Made by a program: the position numbers and the translations under genes
Assembly (NCBI GenBank): GCA_006226775.1
Contig: SBGD01000030.1
Location: forward strand, 1-64,000
Origin: Paracoccaceae bacterium
Lineage (GTDB): Bacteria > Pseudomonadota > Alphaproteobacteria > Rhodobacterales > Rhodobacteraceae
Direction: 5' to 3'
Length of the DNA: 64,000 nucleotides
Part shown: piece after piece, positions 26,503 to 34,951 of the stretch
Layout: each line of letters opens with the position of its first letter
Position numbering within the stretch: the first letter of the stretch is position 1
The notes under the pieces: model-generated
What the model was told of the DNA's origin: nothing
Databases searched by the model: none
The model's input: only the letters and a program-made list of their open reading frames with translations

Positions 26503-28024
26503 CGGCGCGGCCTCCCCGGTCCAGCAGCCAGAAGAGCCCGAGACTGAGACCCAGCAGCAGAAGCGCCGCGCCCTGGGCGGCCTCCATCCGGTAGGCCCCC
26601 ATCAGGCCGTAAAGCTGCAGGGGCAGCGTGGCGTGATCGCCATCGGCAAAGAGCGCGATGACCCCCAGATCGCCCATCGACAGCGCCGCCGTCAGCCCCG
26701 CGGCAAAGCCCAGCGGCCGGCGCAGGCGCGGCAGCAGGACGATGCGCCAGAGCGCCCAGCCGGTAATCCCCAGCGTCGCCGCGAGCTGGCCGAAATCGGC
26801 CCGCGCGGCGTCCAGCTCGGGGCGCAGGATGCGCAGCACGAACGGCAGCGCCATCAGTGCATTGACCAAAAGGGTGACGGGCAGCGCCGCCTCGGCGGGC
26901 CGCACGAAGGGCTGGACGACTAGGAACAGCCCGGTGCCCAGCACGAGGCCCGAAACCGCCACGCCCAGAAGCCCTGCCAGTTCCCCCGCCCGGGTCGCCA
27001 GCGGCAGGGCCAGCGCGAGGGTCAGCGCGGTCGCGCCCAGTGCCACGATCAGCGAGCGCAGGGCGGCCTGCCAGACCTCGGGCGGCAGGGCAAACAGCCC
27101 TGGCAGCCCGGCCAGCACGATCATCGCCAGCGGCGTCAGCAGGAACAGGGCGGCCAGGGCGATCCAGCCGAAATCGCCCACTTTCGCGGCATGGCCCTGC
27201 CCGTCCCAGCGTTGGTGCAACCGGTCGAGCCCGGCGCCGAAGCCGTCGGGCGGCGACAGTGCCAGAAGCGCCAACGCCGCCGCGACCCCGAGCGCCAGTT
27301 GCACCAGCGCCAGGGTCGCCGCGCGGGCCAGGTCGAAATCGAACTTGAAGGCCTGGTAGATCGCCAGTTCCACCGTGGTCGCCCGCGGCCCGCCGCCCAG
27401 CGTCAGCGCCACGGCAAAGGAGGTCAGGCAGATCACGAAGATCACCGTGAAGGCCCCCGGCGCGATCCGCCGCAGCATCGGCCGTTCCAGCAGTCGGCCC
27501 ACCGGCGCGTCGAGCGAGGCGGCCAGCCGGAAGCGCTCGGCCGGGATCGCCAGCCAGCCTTGCAGGATCAGCCGGGTGGCCAAGGGCAGGTTGAAGAAGA
27601 CATGCGCCAGGATCACCCCGTGATAGCCATAGATGTCCATCCGCGGCAGGCCCAGCCCGCCGCCCAGCCGGTTGACCAGCCCGTTGCCGCCGAAGACCGC
27701 CAGGAGGCCCAGCACCGCGACGATCACCGGCAGGATGAAGGGCGCCCCCAGCAGCGCGATCAGCGCCGAGCGGCCCGGAAACCTCTGCCGCGACAGGGCG
27801 CGCGCCACCGGGATGGCCAGCGCCACGCTGACCGCCGCCGAGACCGCCGCCTGCCAGAGGGTGAACCACAGCGCCGCCAGGTCCGGCGCGCCCAGCGCGC
27901 CCAGCCCCCCGGCGCGCCAGATCACCGCCCCCAACGGGCCGATCACCAGCGCCGCGACCAGCGCCGCCCAGAGACCGGGGCCAAGGCGGGACACGCCGGT
28001 CAGCGCGACAGCGCGCTGCGCCAT
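26495..28024 (-). CDS. thiP: Thiamine ABC transporter permease
   Basis: 509 residues with about twelve hydrophobic segments in two homologous halves, as in ThiP-type fused permeases. Each half carries an EAA-like loop: AASLDAPVGRLLERPMLRRIAPGAF in the first and AATLGITGWALWRIVLLPRLRRPLG in the second, which contact ThiQ. The start at 28024 has a GAGG ribosome site and overlaps the thiB stop by 25 bases; a GTG at 27994 is a possible later start. The frame is open far upstream through thiB, but that part is shadow sequence. Confidence 0.9.
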   Translation of the reverse strand: MAQRAVALTGVSRLGPGLWAALVAALVIGPLGAVIWRAGGLGALGAPDLAALWFTLWQAAVSAAVSVALAIPVARALSRQRFPGRSALIALLGAPFILPVIVAVLGLLAVFGGNGLVNRLGGGLGLPRMDIYGYHGVILAHVFFNLPLATRLILQGWLAIPAERFRLAASLDAPVGRLLERPMLRRIAPGAFTVIFVICLTSFAVALTLGGGPRATTVELAIYQAFKFDFDLARAATLALVQLALGVAAALALLALSPPDGFGAGLDRLHQRWDGQGHAAKVGDFGWIALAALFLLTPLAMIVLAGLPGLFALPPEVWQAALRSLIVALGATALTLALALPLATRAGELAGLLGVAVSGLVLGTGLFLVVQPFVRPAEAALPVTLLVNALMALPFVLRILRPELDAARADFGQLAATLGITGWALWRIVLLPRLRRPLGFAAGLTAALSMGDLGVIALFADGDHATLPLQLYGLMGAYRMEAAQGAALLLLGLSLGLFWLLDRGGRADA

Positions 28025-28986
28025 GCCTCGATGGCCTCGTCGCGCAGGTCTGCCGCCGCGTCCTCGTCGTAGAACAGCACCTTGTCCGGCATCGGCAACT
28101 CGCGGAAGCCCTCGGGCCATTTCTCGCGCGGCAACGCCGCGGGGAGCGACCAGTTGGAGGTCGGGATCATCGCCTGGAAATCCTCGGTCAGGACGTAATC
28201 CATGAACTGATCGGCCAGGTCCGGCGTGTCGGTGCTGGCCAGCTTGGCGACCAGTTCGACCATGAAGTAATGCCCCTCGGGGAAGATCGCCGCCGATTTG
28301 GTCAGGTCGTCCTCGGCGAGGATGTGATAGGCGGGCGAGGTGGTGTAGCTGAGCACCATGTCGGCCTCGCCATCGGTGAAAAGGCCGTAGCTTTCCGACC
28401 AGCCCTTGGTGACCGTCACGATCTTGGGCGCGAGTTTCGCCCAGGCGGCTTCCGCGCCGTCGCCGTAGATCGCCTGGACCCAGAGCACCAGCGCGAGGCC
28501 GGAGATCGACGAGCGCGGATCCTGGATCACCAGCCGCAGGTCGTCGGGCGCATCGAGCAGCTCCTGGAAGGAGGTCGGCGGGCTCTCGACCCGGGTGTTG
28601 TCGTAGACAAAAGCGGTATGGGCATAGTTGAACGGCAGGAAGATGTCGTCCGCCCAGGCCACCGGCAGCGTCAGCGCCGAGGTGTCCCGCCCGTGCGGCG
28701 CGAAAAGCCCGCTGTCGCGTGCCTTGCGGGTGAGATCGGAGGTCAGGCCGATCACCACGTCGGCCTCGGTGCGCTTGCCCTCCAGCAGCAGGCGGGGCAG
28801 CAGATCGCCGGTCTTGAACACCAGGTCGCAGCCGCAGCGCGCCTCGAAGCCCTTTTCGATACCGGGGCCGGGGCCCCATTCGGAATTGAAGTAATCGCCT
28901 GCGTAGACAGTCAGCACGGGGGTCTCTGCCGCGGCCAGGCTGGCCGAGGCTGTCAAAAATCCCGCAACGAGGGTACGTCCCAGCAT
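28000..28986 (-). CDS. thiB: Thiamine-binding periplasmic protein
   Basis: 328 residues with a signal peptide (about 1-20, LAAAETPVL at the cleavage region). The mature chain has ThiB hallmarks: LTVYAGDYFNSEWGPGPGIEKGFEARCGCDLVF, ADVVIGLTSDLT, DPRSSISGLALVLW and the aromatic GWSESYGLFTDGEADMVLSYTTSPAYH stretch that stacks on the ligand. It captures thiamine or its phosphates in the periplasm for ThiPQ. It is the first gene of the operon, with the TPP riboswitch ending about 50 bases upstream of the ATG. Confidence 0.92.
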   Translation of the reverse strand: MLGRTLVAGFLTASASLAAAETPVLTVYAGDYFNSEWGPGPGIEKGFEARCGCDLVFKTGDLLPRLLLEGKRTEADVVIGLTSDLTRKARDSGLFAPHGRDTSALTLPVAWADDIFLPFNYAHTAFVYDNTRVESPPTSFQELLDAPDDLRLVIQDPRSSISGLALVLWVQAIYGDGAEAAWAKLAPKIVTVTKGWSESYGLFTDGEADMVLSYTTSPAYHILAEDDLTKSAAIFPEGHYFMVELVAKLASTDTPDLADQFMDYVLTEDFQAMIPTSNWSLPAALPREKWPEGFRELPMPDKVLFYDEDAAADLRDEAIEAWRSALSR

Positions 28987-29037
28987 GGGAGATCTCCAGA
29001 TGTTGTGGGCGGATTGGGGGGCTTGCCTTGGGCAACA

Positions 29038-29133
29038 CACCTTCCCTCCGCCGGTTCTAGCCGGTTCAGGTTCAACGGGTCCGCACAGACTGCATCTCAG
29101 CCATGCGCAGCGGCATGGCTCCCCGAGGTGAGG
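29038..29133 (-). promoter_or_regulatory. TPP (THI-box) riboswitch of thiBPQ
   Basis: Read on the minus strand, the leader shows the THI-box landmarks in order: CTCGGGGAGCC, GGCTGAGATG, GACCCGTTGAACCTGA, CCGG.TAGAACCGG and CGGAGGGAAGG. These match the pyrimidine-sensor and pyrophosphate-sensor helices of the TPP aptamer. Thiamine pyrophosphate binding would shut off thiBPQ, probably by hiding the ribosome site as in other alphaproteobacteria. Confidence 0.95.
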
Positions 29134-29226
29134 CCTGTCTAGGCCGGCGGGCGCCCGGCTTCAAGCCGATAGTGCTTGAGGGTCGCAAGGCTCCGGCTTA
29201 CACGAAGGGCAAACGGAGGGTCCGAC

Positions 29227-30342
29227 ATGAGCTTCAACACCTTTGGCCGCATGTTCCGCGTCACCACCTGGGGCGAAAGCCACGGGCCCGCGCTGGGGGC
29301 CACGGTGGATGGCTGCCCGCCCGGCGTCGGGATCGATCCGGCGTTCCTGCAGGTCTGGCTCGACAAGCGCAAGCCCGGCCAGAGCAAGCAGACCACCCAG
29401 CGCAAGGAGGCCGATGCGGTCGAGATCCTCTCGGGGGTCTTCGAGGGCAAGTCCACCGGCACGCCGATCCAGCTGATGATCCGCAATACCGACCAGCGGT
29501 CGAAGGACTACGGCGATATCGCCCGGAAGTTCCGCCCCGGTCATGCCGATATCACCTATTGGCAGAAATACGGCATCCGCGATTATCGCGGCGGCGGGCG
29601 GTCTTCGGCGCGCGAAACCGCCGCAAGGGTGGCGGCGGGTGGCGTGGCGCGGGCGGTGCTGGCGCAGATGCTGCCGGGGCTAAAGATCACCGGCTACATG
29701 GTGCAGATGGGCGAGAAGACGATCGACCGGGCGCGGTTTGACTGGGACCAGATCGGGCAGAATGATTTCTGGGTGCCCGATGCCGGGGTGGTCGACGAGT
29801 GGGACGCCTACCTGACCCGGCTGCGCAAGGACGAGCACAATTCGGTCGGCGCGGTGATCGAGGTGGTGGCGCAGGGCGCTCCCGCGGGCCTCGGGGCGCC
29901 GGTCTATGGCAAGCTGGATACCGATCTTGCGACGGCGATGATGTCGATCAATGCGGTGAAGGCGGTGGAGATCGGCGACGGCATGGCGACGGCGGCCCTG
30001 ACCGGGTCCGAGAACGCCGACGAGATCTTCATGGGACCGGAGGGGCCGGTCTATTCCTCGAACCACGCGGGCGGCATCCTGGGGGGCATCTCCACCGGGC
30101 AGGACATCGTGGTGCGCTTTGCGGTCAAGCCGACCTCGTCGATCCTGACTGCGCGCAAGACGATCACCACGTCGGGCGAGGAGACTGAGATCATCACCAA
30201 GGGCCGTCATGATCCCTGCGTCGGCATCCGCGCGGTGCCGGTGGGCGAGGCGATGATGGCCTGCGTGCTGCTCGATCACATCCTGATGCACCGCGGCCAG
30301 GTCGGCGGCAAGGTGGGCGAAACGGCGGGCCGGATCGGCTGA
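29227..30342 (+). CDS. aroC: Chorismate synthase
   Basis: 371 residues starting [33 protein letters not shown], the family's FMN-binding N-terminus with its GESHG motif. Later signatures are [30 protein letters not shown] and the C-terminal [18 protein letters not shown]. It removes phosphate from EPSP to give chorismate, needing reduced FMN, the last common step of aromatic amino acid synthesis. The ATG at 29227 is chosen; the frame is open 17 codons upstream. It is divergent from the thi operon leader and ends before a perfect inverted repeat. Confidence 0.97.
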   Translation: MSFNTFGRMFRVTTWGESHGPALGATVDGCPPGVGIDPAFLQVWLDKRKPGQSKQTTQRKEADAVEILSGVFEGKSTGTPIQLMIRNTDQRSKDYGDIARKFRPGHADITYWQKYGIRDYRGGGRSSARETAARVAAGGVARAVLAQMLPGLKITGYMVQMGEKTIDRARFDWDQIGQNDFWVPDAGVVDEWDAYLTRLRKDEHNSVGAVIEVVAQGAPAGLGAPVYGKLDTDLATAMMSINAVKAVEIGDGMATAALTGSENADEIFMGPEGPVYSSNHAGGILGGISTGQDIVVRFAVKPTSSILTARKTITTSGEETEIITKGRHDPCVGIRAVPVGEAMMACVLLDHILMHRGQVGGKVGETAGRIG

Positions 30343-30359
30343 CGCAGGCCGCGCGCGAT

Positions 30360-30433
30360 CCGCAGTCCCGGACTTGATCCGGGACCTCATCTCCCGCTCG
30401 CCAAGAGGTCCCGGATCAAGTCCGGGACTGCGG
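30360..30433. repeat. Perfect 29-bp inverted repeat between convergent aroC and hisB
   Basis: Arms 30360-30388 and 30405-30433 are exact reverse complements, with a 16-base loop. The core (CCCGGACTTGATCCGGG) is itself nearly palindromic. It fills most of the 105-base gap between two converging genes. It looks like a dispersed intergenic palindrome that can serve as a bidirectional terminator; there is no T-run. Confidence 0.85.
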
Positions 30434-30447
30434 CGGGCGGTAGGGTC

Positions 30448-31035
30448 TCAGAGCGCGCCTTTGGTCGAAGGGATGGCGTCGGCCTTCCGGGGATCGGTCT
30501 CCACGGCATCACGCAGGGCGCGGGCCACGGCCTTGAAAGCCGCCTCGGTGATATGGTGCGAATTCACCCCGTGCAGCGCGTCGACATGCAGGGTGATGCC
30601 GCCATGGGTGCTCAGCGCCTGGAAGAACTCGCGCACCAGCTCGGTGTCGAAGGTGCCGATCTTGGCCGAAGGCAGATCGACGTTCCAGATCAGGAAAGGC
30701 CGCGCCGAGAGGTCCAGCGCCGCGCGCACCAGGGCGTCGTCCATCGGCAAGAGGCAGGCGCCGTAGCGGCGGATGCCGGTCTTGTCGCCCAGCGCCTTGA
30801 CCAGCGCCTGGCCGATGGCGATGCCGGTGTCCTCGACCGTGTGGTGATCGTCGATATGCAGGTCGCCCTTGGCGCGCACGGTCATGTCGATCAGCGAATG
30901 GCGCGACAACTGGTCCAGCATGTGATCGAAGAACCCGACCCCGGTCTGGTTGTCGTACCTGCCGCTGCCGTCAAGATCGAGCGTGACGGTTATGCTGGTT
31001 TCCGCGGTCTCGCGGGTGATGGTGGCGCTGCGCAT
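30448..31035 (-). CDS. hisB: Imidazoleglycerol-phosphate dehydratase
   Basis: 195 residues, the single-domain form. The two metal-binding repeats are seen: [27 protein letters not shown] and [24 protein letters not shown]. It dehydrates imidazoleglycerol phosphate to imidazoleacetol phosphate, step six of histidine synthesis. Two in-frame ATGs (31044, 31035) are possible; AAAGGA lies at the right distance only for 31035. No other his gene is adjacent in this window. It is divergent from the RAM-domain gene across 131 bases. Confidence 0.95.
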   Translation of the reverse strand: MRSATITRETAETSITVTLDLDGSGRYDNQTGVGFFDHMLDQLSRHSLIDMTVRAKGDLHIDDHHTVEDTGIAIGQALVKALGDKTGIRRYGACLLPMDDALVRAALDLSARPFLIWNVDLPSAKIGTFDTELVREFFQALSTHGGITLHVDALHGVNSHHITEAAFKAVARALRDAVETDPRKADAIPSTKGAL

Positions 31036-31166
31036 CGGGCTCATCCTTTAAAGTCGGCGCCTTATAGGCCGCCCCCGCGCCGCGGCCAAGAGGCGCCGCC
31101 GCGCTTTTCGCCGCTTGTGCGCACCCGGCCACTGTGCCAGCCTCTCCGCAAGAAGGAGCATTGCCG

Positions 31167-31406
31167 ATGACCACCTGCGTCTTTGTCCAGATCCGCTGCA
31201 AGCCCGGCACCACCTACAAGGTGGCCGAGGAAATCGCCCTGCGCGAGATCCATTCCGAGCTTTATTCCACCAGCGGCGATTTCGACCTGCTGATGAAGAT
31301 CTACATCCCCGACAACCACGACGTCGGCAAGTACATCAACGACCACCTGCTCGACATCCCCGGCATCGAACGCTCGCGCACCACGCTGACCTTCAAGGCG
31401 TTCTGA
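31167..31406 (+). CDS. Stand-alone Lrp/AsnC ligand-binding (RAM) domain protein
   Basis: 79 residues from the ATG at 31167, with a strong AGAAGGAG ribosome site. The whole protein is one RAM domain (TCVFVQIRCKPGTTYKVAEEIALREI..STSGDFDLLMKIYIPD..YINDHLLDIPGIERSRTTLTF); the DNA-binding helix-turn-helix of Lrp/AsnC regulators is absent. Such stand-alone domains form oligomers that bind amino acids and may modulate full-length Lrp proteins. It is divergent from hisB, so a link to amino acid metabolism is possible but unproven. Confidence 0.85.
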   Translation: MTTCVFVQIRCKPGTTYKVAEEIALREIHSELYSTSGDFDLLMKIYIPDNHDVGKYINDHLLDIPGIERSRTTLTFKAF

Positions 31407-31445
31407 CCGGACCCAAACCGCGCGCGGACCGAACCCGGACCGGCC

Positions 31446-31928
31446 TCAGACCGGATGATCCGGCGCCTTGCCCGAGACCGCGAGGTAGGGCTTGGTCACG
31501 TCCTTCACCGTCACCTCCAGCGCCTCGACCGAGAGCCGCAGCGCGCCGTCGCCGGCCAGCGTCAGCAGCACGTCGCCGGTGCCGTCCTCGCCCGGCTCGA
31601 ACCCGACCGCCAGCAGCGACAGGACAAGGTCCTTGTCCGACCGGTCGACGCCCTGGCTGGCCACCTTCAGCACGTTGTCGACCACCAGCAGCGTCTGCAC
31701 CCGCTCAGGCGTGCGCCCGCGCCGCTGGGCGGCGGGCAGATCCTCCCAGCGGAAACGGTTGAGCAGGATGGCAAAGCGCCGCGCCCTGGGCTGCCAGCGC
31801 ATCTCGGTGATCGGAAAGACCGCGTCCTGCGCCAGCGCCGAGAGCACCTGCAGATCCTCGAGATCCATCGCCGCAAGATAGAGCGGCGCCTCGCGTCCGT
31901 CCTCGAATGTGGCGTCCTGTCCGGTCAT
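31446..31928 (-). CDS. DUF2948 family protein
   Basis: 160 residues, soluble, with no signal or membrane segment. The pattern [47 protein letters not shown] is typical of the alphaproteobacterial DUF2948 family. No function is known. Its ATG overlaps the murA stop by four bases (ATGA); the murA-DUF2948 arrangement suggests co-translation, and in many relatives the next genes are hisD and others not present here. Confidence 0.88.
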   Translation of the reverse strand: MTGQDATFEDGREAPLYLAAMDLEDLQVLSALAQDAVFPITEMRWQPRARRFAILLNRFRWEDLPAAQRRGRTPERVQTLLVVDNVLKVASQGVDRSDKDLVLSLLAVGFEPGEDGTGDVLLTLAGDGALRLSVEALEVTVKDVTKPYLAVSGKAPDHPV

Positions 31929-33190
31929 TCACTCACCCGTTCGATCCTGGCGCCCACGTCGCGCAGCTTTCGCACCACATGCTCATATCCGCGGTCCAGA
32001 TGATAGACCCGGCTGACCCTTGTGTCGCCCTCGGCCGCCAGCCCGGCGAGGATCAGCGACACCGAGGCGCGCAGATCGGTCGCCATCACCGGCGCCCCCT
32101 TGAGCCGGTCGACCCCCACGACCCGGGCGGTGCCGCCATGCACCTCGATCCGCGCGCCCATGCGCATCAGTTCCGGCGCATGCATGAAGCGGTTCTCGAA
32201 AATGGTCTCGTCAAGCACCGAGGTGCCCTCGGCGGTACACATCAGCGCCATCATCTGCGCCTGCAGGTCGGTGGGAAAGCCGGGAAAGACCTCGGTGGTC
32301 ACGTTGACCGCCCGGACCCGGCCATTGCGCCGCGCGACCTTGATGCCGCGGGGGGTCTCTTCGACCGAGATCCCGGCCTCGTCCAGCTTCTCGGCGAAGG
32401 CGGCCACCAGGTCGAGCCGCCCGCCGAGGCACTCGACCTCGCCGCCGGCAATCGCCGGGGCGATCATGTAGGTGCCCAGCTCGATCCGGTCGGTCACCAC
32501 CGGATGGGTCGCGCCATGCAGCCGCTCAACCCCCTGGATGGTGATGGTCGAGGTGCCCTCGCCGTCGATCTGCGCGCCCATCTTGCGCAGGCAATGCACC
32601 AGGTCGACGATCTCGGGCTCGCGCGCCGCGTTCTTCAGCACCGTGGTGCCCCTGGCCAGCGTCGCCGCCATCACCGTGTTCTCGGTGGCGCCGACCGAGG
32701 CGAATTGCAGCTCATGCTCCGCGCCTTTCAGCCCGCCCGGCGCCTTGGCGTGCAGGTAGCCGTCCTTGAGCTCGATCTCGGCCCCCAGCGCCTCGAGCGC
32801 GGTGATATGCAGATCCATCGGCCGCGCCCCGATGGCACAGCCGCCGGGCAGCGAGACCACCGCCTGCCCCAGCCGCGCCAGCATCGGCCCCAGCACGAGG
32901 TTCGAGGCCCGCATCTTGCGCACGATGTCGTAATGCGCGGTATGGCTGGTCAGGTCGTGGCTCGACAGGGCGATGACCTGGCCGTCCTGCAGTTGCGACA
33001 CCTCGGCGCCCAGCGATTGCAGCAGGGTGGTCATCGTCTTGATGTCCGACAGCCGCGGCGCATTGGTCAGCGTCAGCGGTTCTTCGCTCAACAGCGTCGC
33101 CGGCATCAGCGTGAGACAGGCATTCTTGGCCCCTGCGATCGGGATCTGCCCGTTCAGCGGACCATTGCCCGTCACGATAATCGAATCCAT
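31925..33190 (-). CDS. murA: UDP-N-acetylglucosamine 1-carboxyvinyltransferase
   Basis: 421 residues, the standard MurA length. The catalytic loop is [15 protein letters not shown] with the cysteine at C118, which is the residue alkylated by fosfomycin in other MurA enzymes. Other signatures are [19 protein letters not shown] and the C-terminal [29 protein letters not shown]. It transfers enolpyruvate from PEP to UDP-GlcNAc, the first committed step of peptidoglycan synthesis. The ATG at 33190 is chosen; DUF2948 follows with a four-base overlap. Confidence 0.97.
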   Translation of the reverse strand: MDSIIVTGNGPLNGQIPIAGAKNACLTLMPATLLSEEPLTLTNAPRLSDIKTMTTLLQSLGAEVSQLQDGQVIALSSHDLTSHTAHYDIVRKMRASNLVLGPMLARLGQAVVSLPGGCAIGARPMDLHITALEALGAEIELKDGYLHAKAPGGLKGAEHELQFASVGATENTVMAATLARGTTVLKNAAREPEIVDLVHCLRKMGAQIDGEGTSTITIQGVERLHGATHPVVTDRIELGTYMIAPAIAGGEVECLGGRLDLVAAFAEKLDEAGISVEETPRGIKVARRNGRVRAVNVTTEVFPGFPTDLQAQMMALMCTAEGTSVLDETIFENRFMHAPELMRMGARIEVHGGTARVVGVDRLKGAPVMATDLRASVSLILAGLAAEGDTRVSRVYHLDRGYEHVVRKLRDVGARIERVSE

Positions 33191-33197
33191 GCCTCTA

Positions 33198-33377
33198 TCA
33201 GTCCTTTTTCTCGTTCTGCTCGTCGTTCGGCCCATCGTCCGGCCCGCTTGCGGCCCTGGCCCTGCTCTGCGCCTTGCGCCGCGCCAGGTTGGCCTTCAAC
33301 GCCGCCTTCAGCCGCGTTTCGCGGTCGGTCTGGCGGGGTTTGGGCGGCCCGGTCCTCTTGGTGTCATCACGGCTCAT
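33198..33377 (-). CDS. Small basic hypothetical protein upstream of murA
   Basis: 59 residues from the ATG at 33377. It begins [20 protein letters not shown], rich in lysine and arginine, has one predicted helix ([22 protein letters not shown]) and ends in an acidic tail ([13 protein letters not shown]). It lies 8 bases before murA on the same strand. The composition suggests a real, possibly RNA- or ribosome-contacting small protein, but no family is recognised with certainty. A TTG 18 bases upstream is an alternative start. Confidence 0.6.
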   Translation of the reverse strand: MSRDDTKRTGPPKPRQTDRETRLKAALKANLARRKAQSRARAASGPDDGPNDEQNEKKD

Positions 33378-33484
33378 GGACCACTGGTATCGCAAGCGGA
33401 AAAAAGGGTCCAGATTGCCCTTGCGCTGGTGGGCATTTGCGTCTAATCACCCGCCACGCCGCGGCTGACGCCGCCGGCTCCGGC

Positions 33485-33559
<75 letters not shown>

Positions 33560-33764
33560 TTCTGGTTCTCACCGATCCTGTCCGTTGATGAATGTCCACT
33601 CGGGCACGCATTCGGGCCGGTGCGCCTCTTTGTTATCCGGTCAAAGCGATTGCCTTCGGCCCCTGGCGTTTCTGGCGCTTGGGGAAATGCGGGCATCCCA
33701 AAGACGTGACGCCACAAGCTGCACAGGCCGATCCGGTGTGGCTGCAATGATCTGACGGGATGAC
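33560..33764. other. 205-bp spacer between two facing tRNA-Thr genes
   Basis: No convincing gene, hairpin terminator or mobile-element trace was found. Short open frames here lack ribosome sites and family features. Confidence 0.6.
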
Positions 33765-33840
33765 TGGTGCCCCCACACGGACTCGAACCGCGGACCTACT
33801 GATTACAAATCAGTTGCTCTACCAGCTGAGCTATAGGGGC
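33765..33840 (-). tRNA. tRNA-Thr (anticodon TGT)
   Basis: On the minus strand: acceptor GCCCCTA paired with TGGGGGC, D arm TAGCTCAGCTGGTAGAGC, anticodon stem ACTGA/TCAGT with loop TTTGTAA (TGT, reads ACA), T arm with GGTTCGAGTCC, and an encoded CCA. It faces the GGT tRNA-Thr gene 205 bases away. Confidence 0.96.
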
Positions 33841-33966
33841 AGGCCCCGTTCCTCTAGATCCCCTTTCCCATCGGGGCAAGGGAAAATTGCCATCCGCGCC
33901 ATGCCGGCTTTTCCCTGCCGCTGGCTCCAGTATAGTGCGGCCAGGCTCCAGACCACGGCAGGTTTC

Positions 33967-34848
33967 ATGAAGATCGTTCTCCACGCCGGCGCACATGCCA
34001 CCGATGACGACAGATTGCTGCGCTGCCTGCTGCGCAACGCGGATGATCTGCGCGACAAGGGGGTGGCGATACCGGGGCCCAGCCGCTACCGGCAGTTGCT
34101 CAGCGGCGCGCTCAGCGCGCTCAGCAAGGCCGATCCGGCGCCGGAGGCGCGCGACATCCTGCTCGAATCCGTGCTGAGCGAGGATCACAGCCATTTCGAC
34201 CGCCTCGTGCTGAGCCACGAGCACATGTTCTGTGTCCCCAAGATCGCCCTCGGCGCCGGGCGGATCTATCCCCGGGCCGAGGAACGGCTGGCCAATGCCG
34301 CGCGGCTGTTTCGCGACGACGAGATCGCGCTCTTTCTGGGCATCCGCAACCCCGCCACCTGGCTGCCGGCGGTCTTTGCCCAGACCCCGCACCGCGCCTT
34401 CGACCTCTTTCTCAATGGTGCCGACCCGGCCTGGCTGCGCTGGTCCGAGCTGATCGAGCGCATCCGCCGGACCCTGCCCGACCTACCGATCACCGTCTGG
34501 TGCAACGAGGACAGCCCGCTGATCTGGGGCGAGATCGTGCGCGCCATGGCCGGGCTGCCCTCGGGCACCAGGATCACCGGCGCCTTCGACCTGCTGGCCC
34601 GGATCATGACCAAGGAGGGGATGGTGCGCTTTCGCGCCTATCTCAAGGCCCATCCCGGCCTGGCCGAGCCGCAGAAACGCCGGGTGATGATCGCCTTTCT
34701 CGACAAGTACGCCCTCGACGAGGCGGTCGAGGAAGAACTCGATATTCCCGGCTGGACCGAGGATTACGTCGCCGGCCTGTCGGAGATGTACGAGCGCGAT
34801 GTCGATGCGATCGCCGGGATCGACAGGGTGACGCTGATTTCGGCATGA
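33967..34848 (+). CDS. Conserved hypothetical protein with faint sulfotransferase-like features
   Basis: 293 residues from the ATG at 33967. It begins MKIVLHAGAHATDDDRLLRCLLRN, which resembles the N-terminal phosphosulfate loop of sulfotransferases (H-x-G-x-H-K-T) but without its lysine and threonine. A second stretch, ALFLGIRNPATWLPAVFAQ (R127-N128-P129), resembles the 3'-phosphate motif of that fold. No signal peptide or membrane segment is seen. It may be a diverged or inactive sulfotransferase relative; no function can be named. It lies between a tRNA-Thr and pyruvate carboxylase, transcribed with the latter 103 bases downstream. Confidence 0.7.
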   Translation: MKIVLHAGAHATDDDRLLRCLLRNADDLRDKGVAIPGPSRYRQLLSGALSALSKADPAPEARDILLESVLSEDHSHFDRLVLSHEHMFCVPKIALGAGRIYPRAEERLANAARLFRDDEIALFLGIRNPATWLPAVFAQTPHRAFDLFLNGADPAWLRWSELIERIRRTLPDLPITVWCNEDSPLIWGEIVRAMAGLPSGTRITGAFDLLARIMTKEGMVRFRAYLKAHPGLAEPQKRRVMIAFLDKYALDEAVEEELDIPGWTEDYVAGLSEMYERDVDAIAGIDRVTLISA

Positions 34849-34951
34849 CACCCGAAAGCGATTTGAATACTTTTTGAACGGGTCAGCACTGTTTACCCGC
34901 CGCGATCAACCGTTTAACCATGCCGCAATGCAACAAGTGGAAACATCCGAC

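Noticed and set aside
28025-29038. A fused ThiB-ThiP frame upstream of the thiP start
   Set aside because: The upstream part is a shifted reading of thiB; the real ThiB is in another frame with a signal peptide.
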